From JBCBZH01 sp039815415 (GTDB lineage: Bacteria > Bacteroidota > Rhodothermia > Rhodothermales > Rubricoccaceae): a stretch of DNA of 6,139 nt. How positions within the stretch are numbered: the stretch's first letter is position 1; every line of letters starts with the position of its first letter. Made by a program: the position numbers and the translations under genes. Below the pieces are notes generated by a model. It saw nothing but the letters and a program-made list of their open reading frames with translations, was not told the origin of the DNA and searched no databases. Shown in pieces: positions 6,110 through 6,139 of this stretch. The stretch is from positions 1 to 6,139 of the forward strand of contig JBCBZH010000263.1 of the NCBI GenBank assembly GCA_039815415.1. The letters are read 5' to 3'.

Positions 6110-6139
6110 GTGCCCTCCGTCAACAACGCGTTCTACGAC
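6110..6139 (+). CDS. N-terminal fragment of a putative UbiG-like methyltransferase, cut by window end
   Basis: GTG at 6110 opens a frame reading (M)PSVNNAFYD up to the window edge. The N-N-x-F-Y-D opening resembles the start of SAM-dependent methyltransferases related to UbiG, as I recall them, some of which sit next to type III polyketide synthases. GTG is the only ATG/GTG/TTG codon in this frame after the in-frame TAG at 5960-5962, so any upstream start would need a rarer codon. The start lies one base after the heptamer array, so the 5' leader would be built from CAAAGCC repeats with no Shine-Dalgarno. With ten codons visible the family call is tentative. If right, the enzyme could methylate the polyketide product. 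Confidence 0.5.
   Translation, partial: MPSVNNAFYD

Overview
This is a 6.1 kb, GC-rich chromosomal window from a bacterium. None of the six start codons has a purine-rich Shine-Dalgarno sequence just upstream. Three genes encode small lipoproteins with classical Cys lipoboxes, and the two accessory proteins with recognisable domains (DUF6174 type, FxLYD type) are of kinds I associate with GC-rich Bacteroidota-like lineages. A halophilic or marine Rhodothermota-type organism (Salinibacter/Rubricoccus-like) is a reasonable guess. That assignment is inference; no rRNA or other phylogenetic marker was compared.

Layout. Positions 1-258, minus strand: the 5' end of a secreted-protein gene whose frame appears broken after about 47 codons. 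Positions 259-455: a non-coding gap with no convincing promoter. Positions 456-3191: valS, a complete class I valyl-tRNA synthetase. Two small lipoprotein genes follow closely on the same strand (3236-3673 and 3693-4049) and are probably read with or shortly after valS. A perfect 10-bp inverted repeat (4071-4102) lies between this run and a convergent minus-strand lipoprotein gene (4123-4602). After a 143-bp divergent gap, a complete type III polyketide synthase gene (4746-5933) reads to the right. Its last codons merge into a degenerate 7-nt repeat, followed by a perfect array of twelve CAAAGCC heptamers (6025-6108). One base after the array a GTG opens a new reading frame (6110 onward) whose first residues resemble the N-terminus of UbiG-like methyltransferases.

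How they may work together. valS is housekeeping. The lipoproteins are probably envelope proteins of unknown role. The type III PKS and the putative methyltransferase form the only pathway-like unit: a thiolase-fold enzyme that would condense malonyl-CoA onto an acyl starter, with a possible tailoring methyltransferase behind it. The unusual feature is the heptamer array that makes up most of the gap between these two genes and directly abuts the second start codon. I see no CRISPR array, tRNA, rRNA, transposase or phage gene here. The window looks mostly ordinary, with the repeat-bearing PKS/methyltransferase junction its most interesting part.
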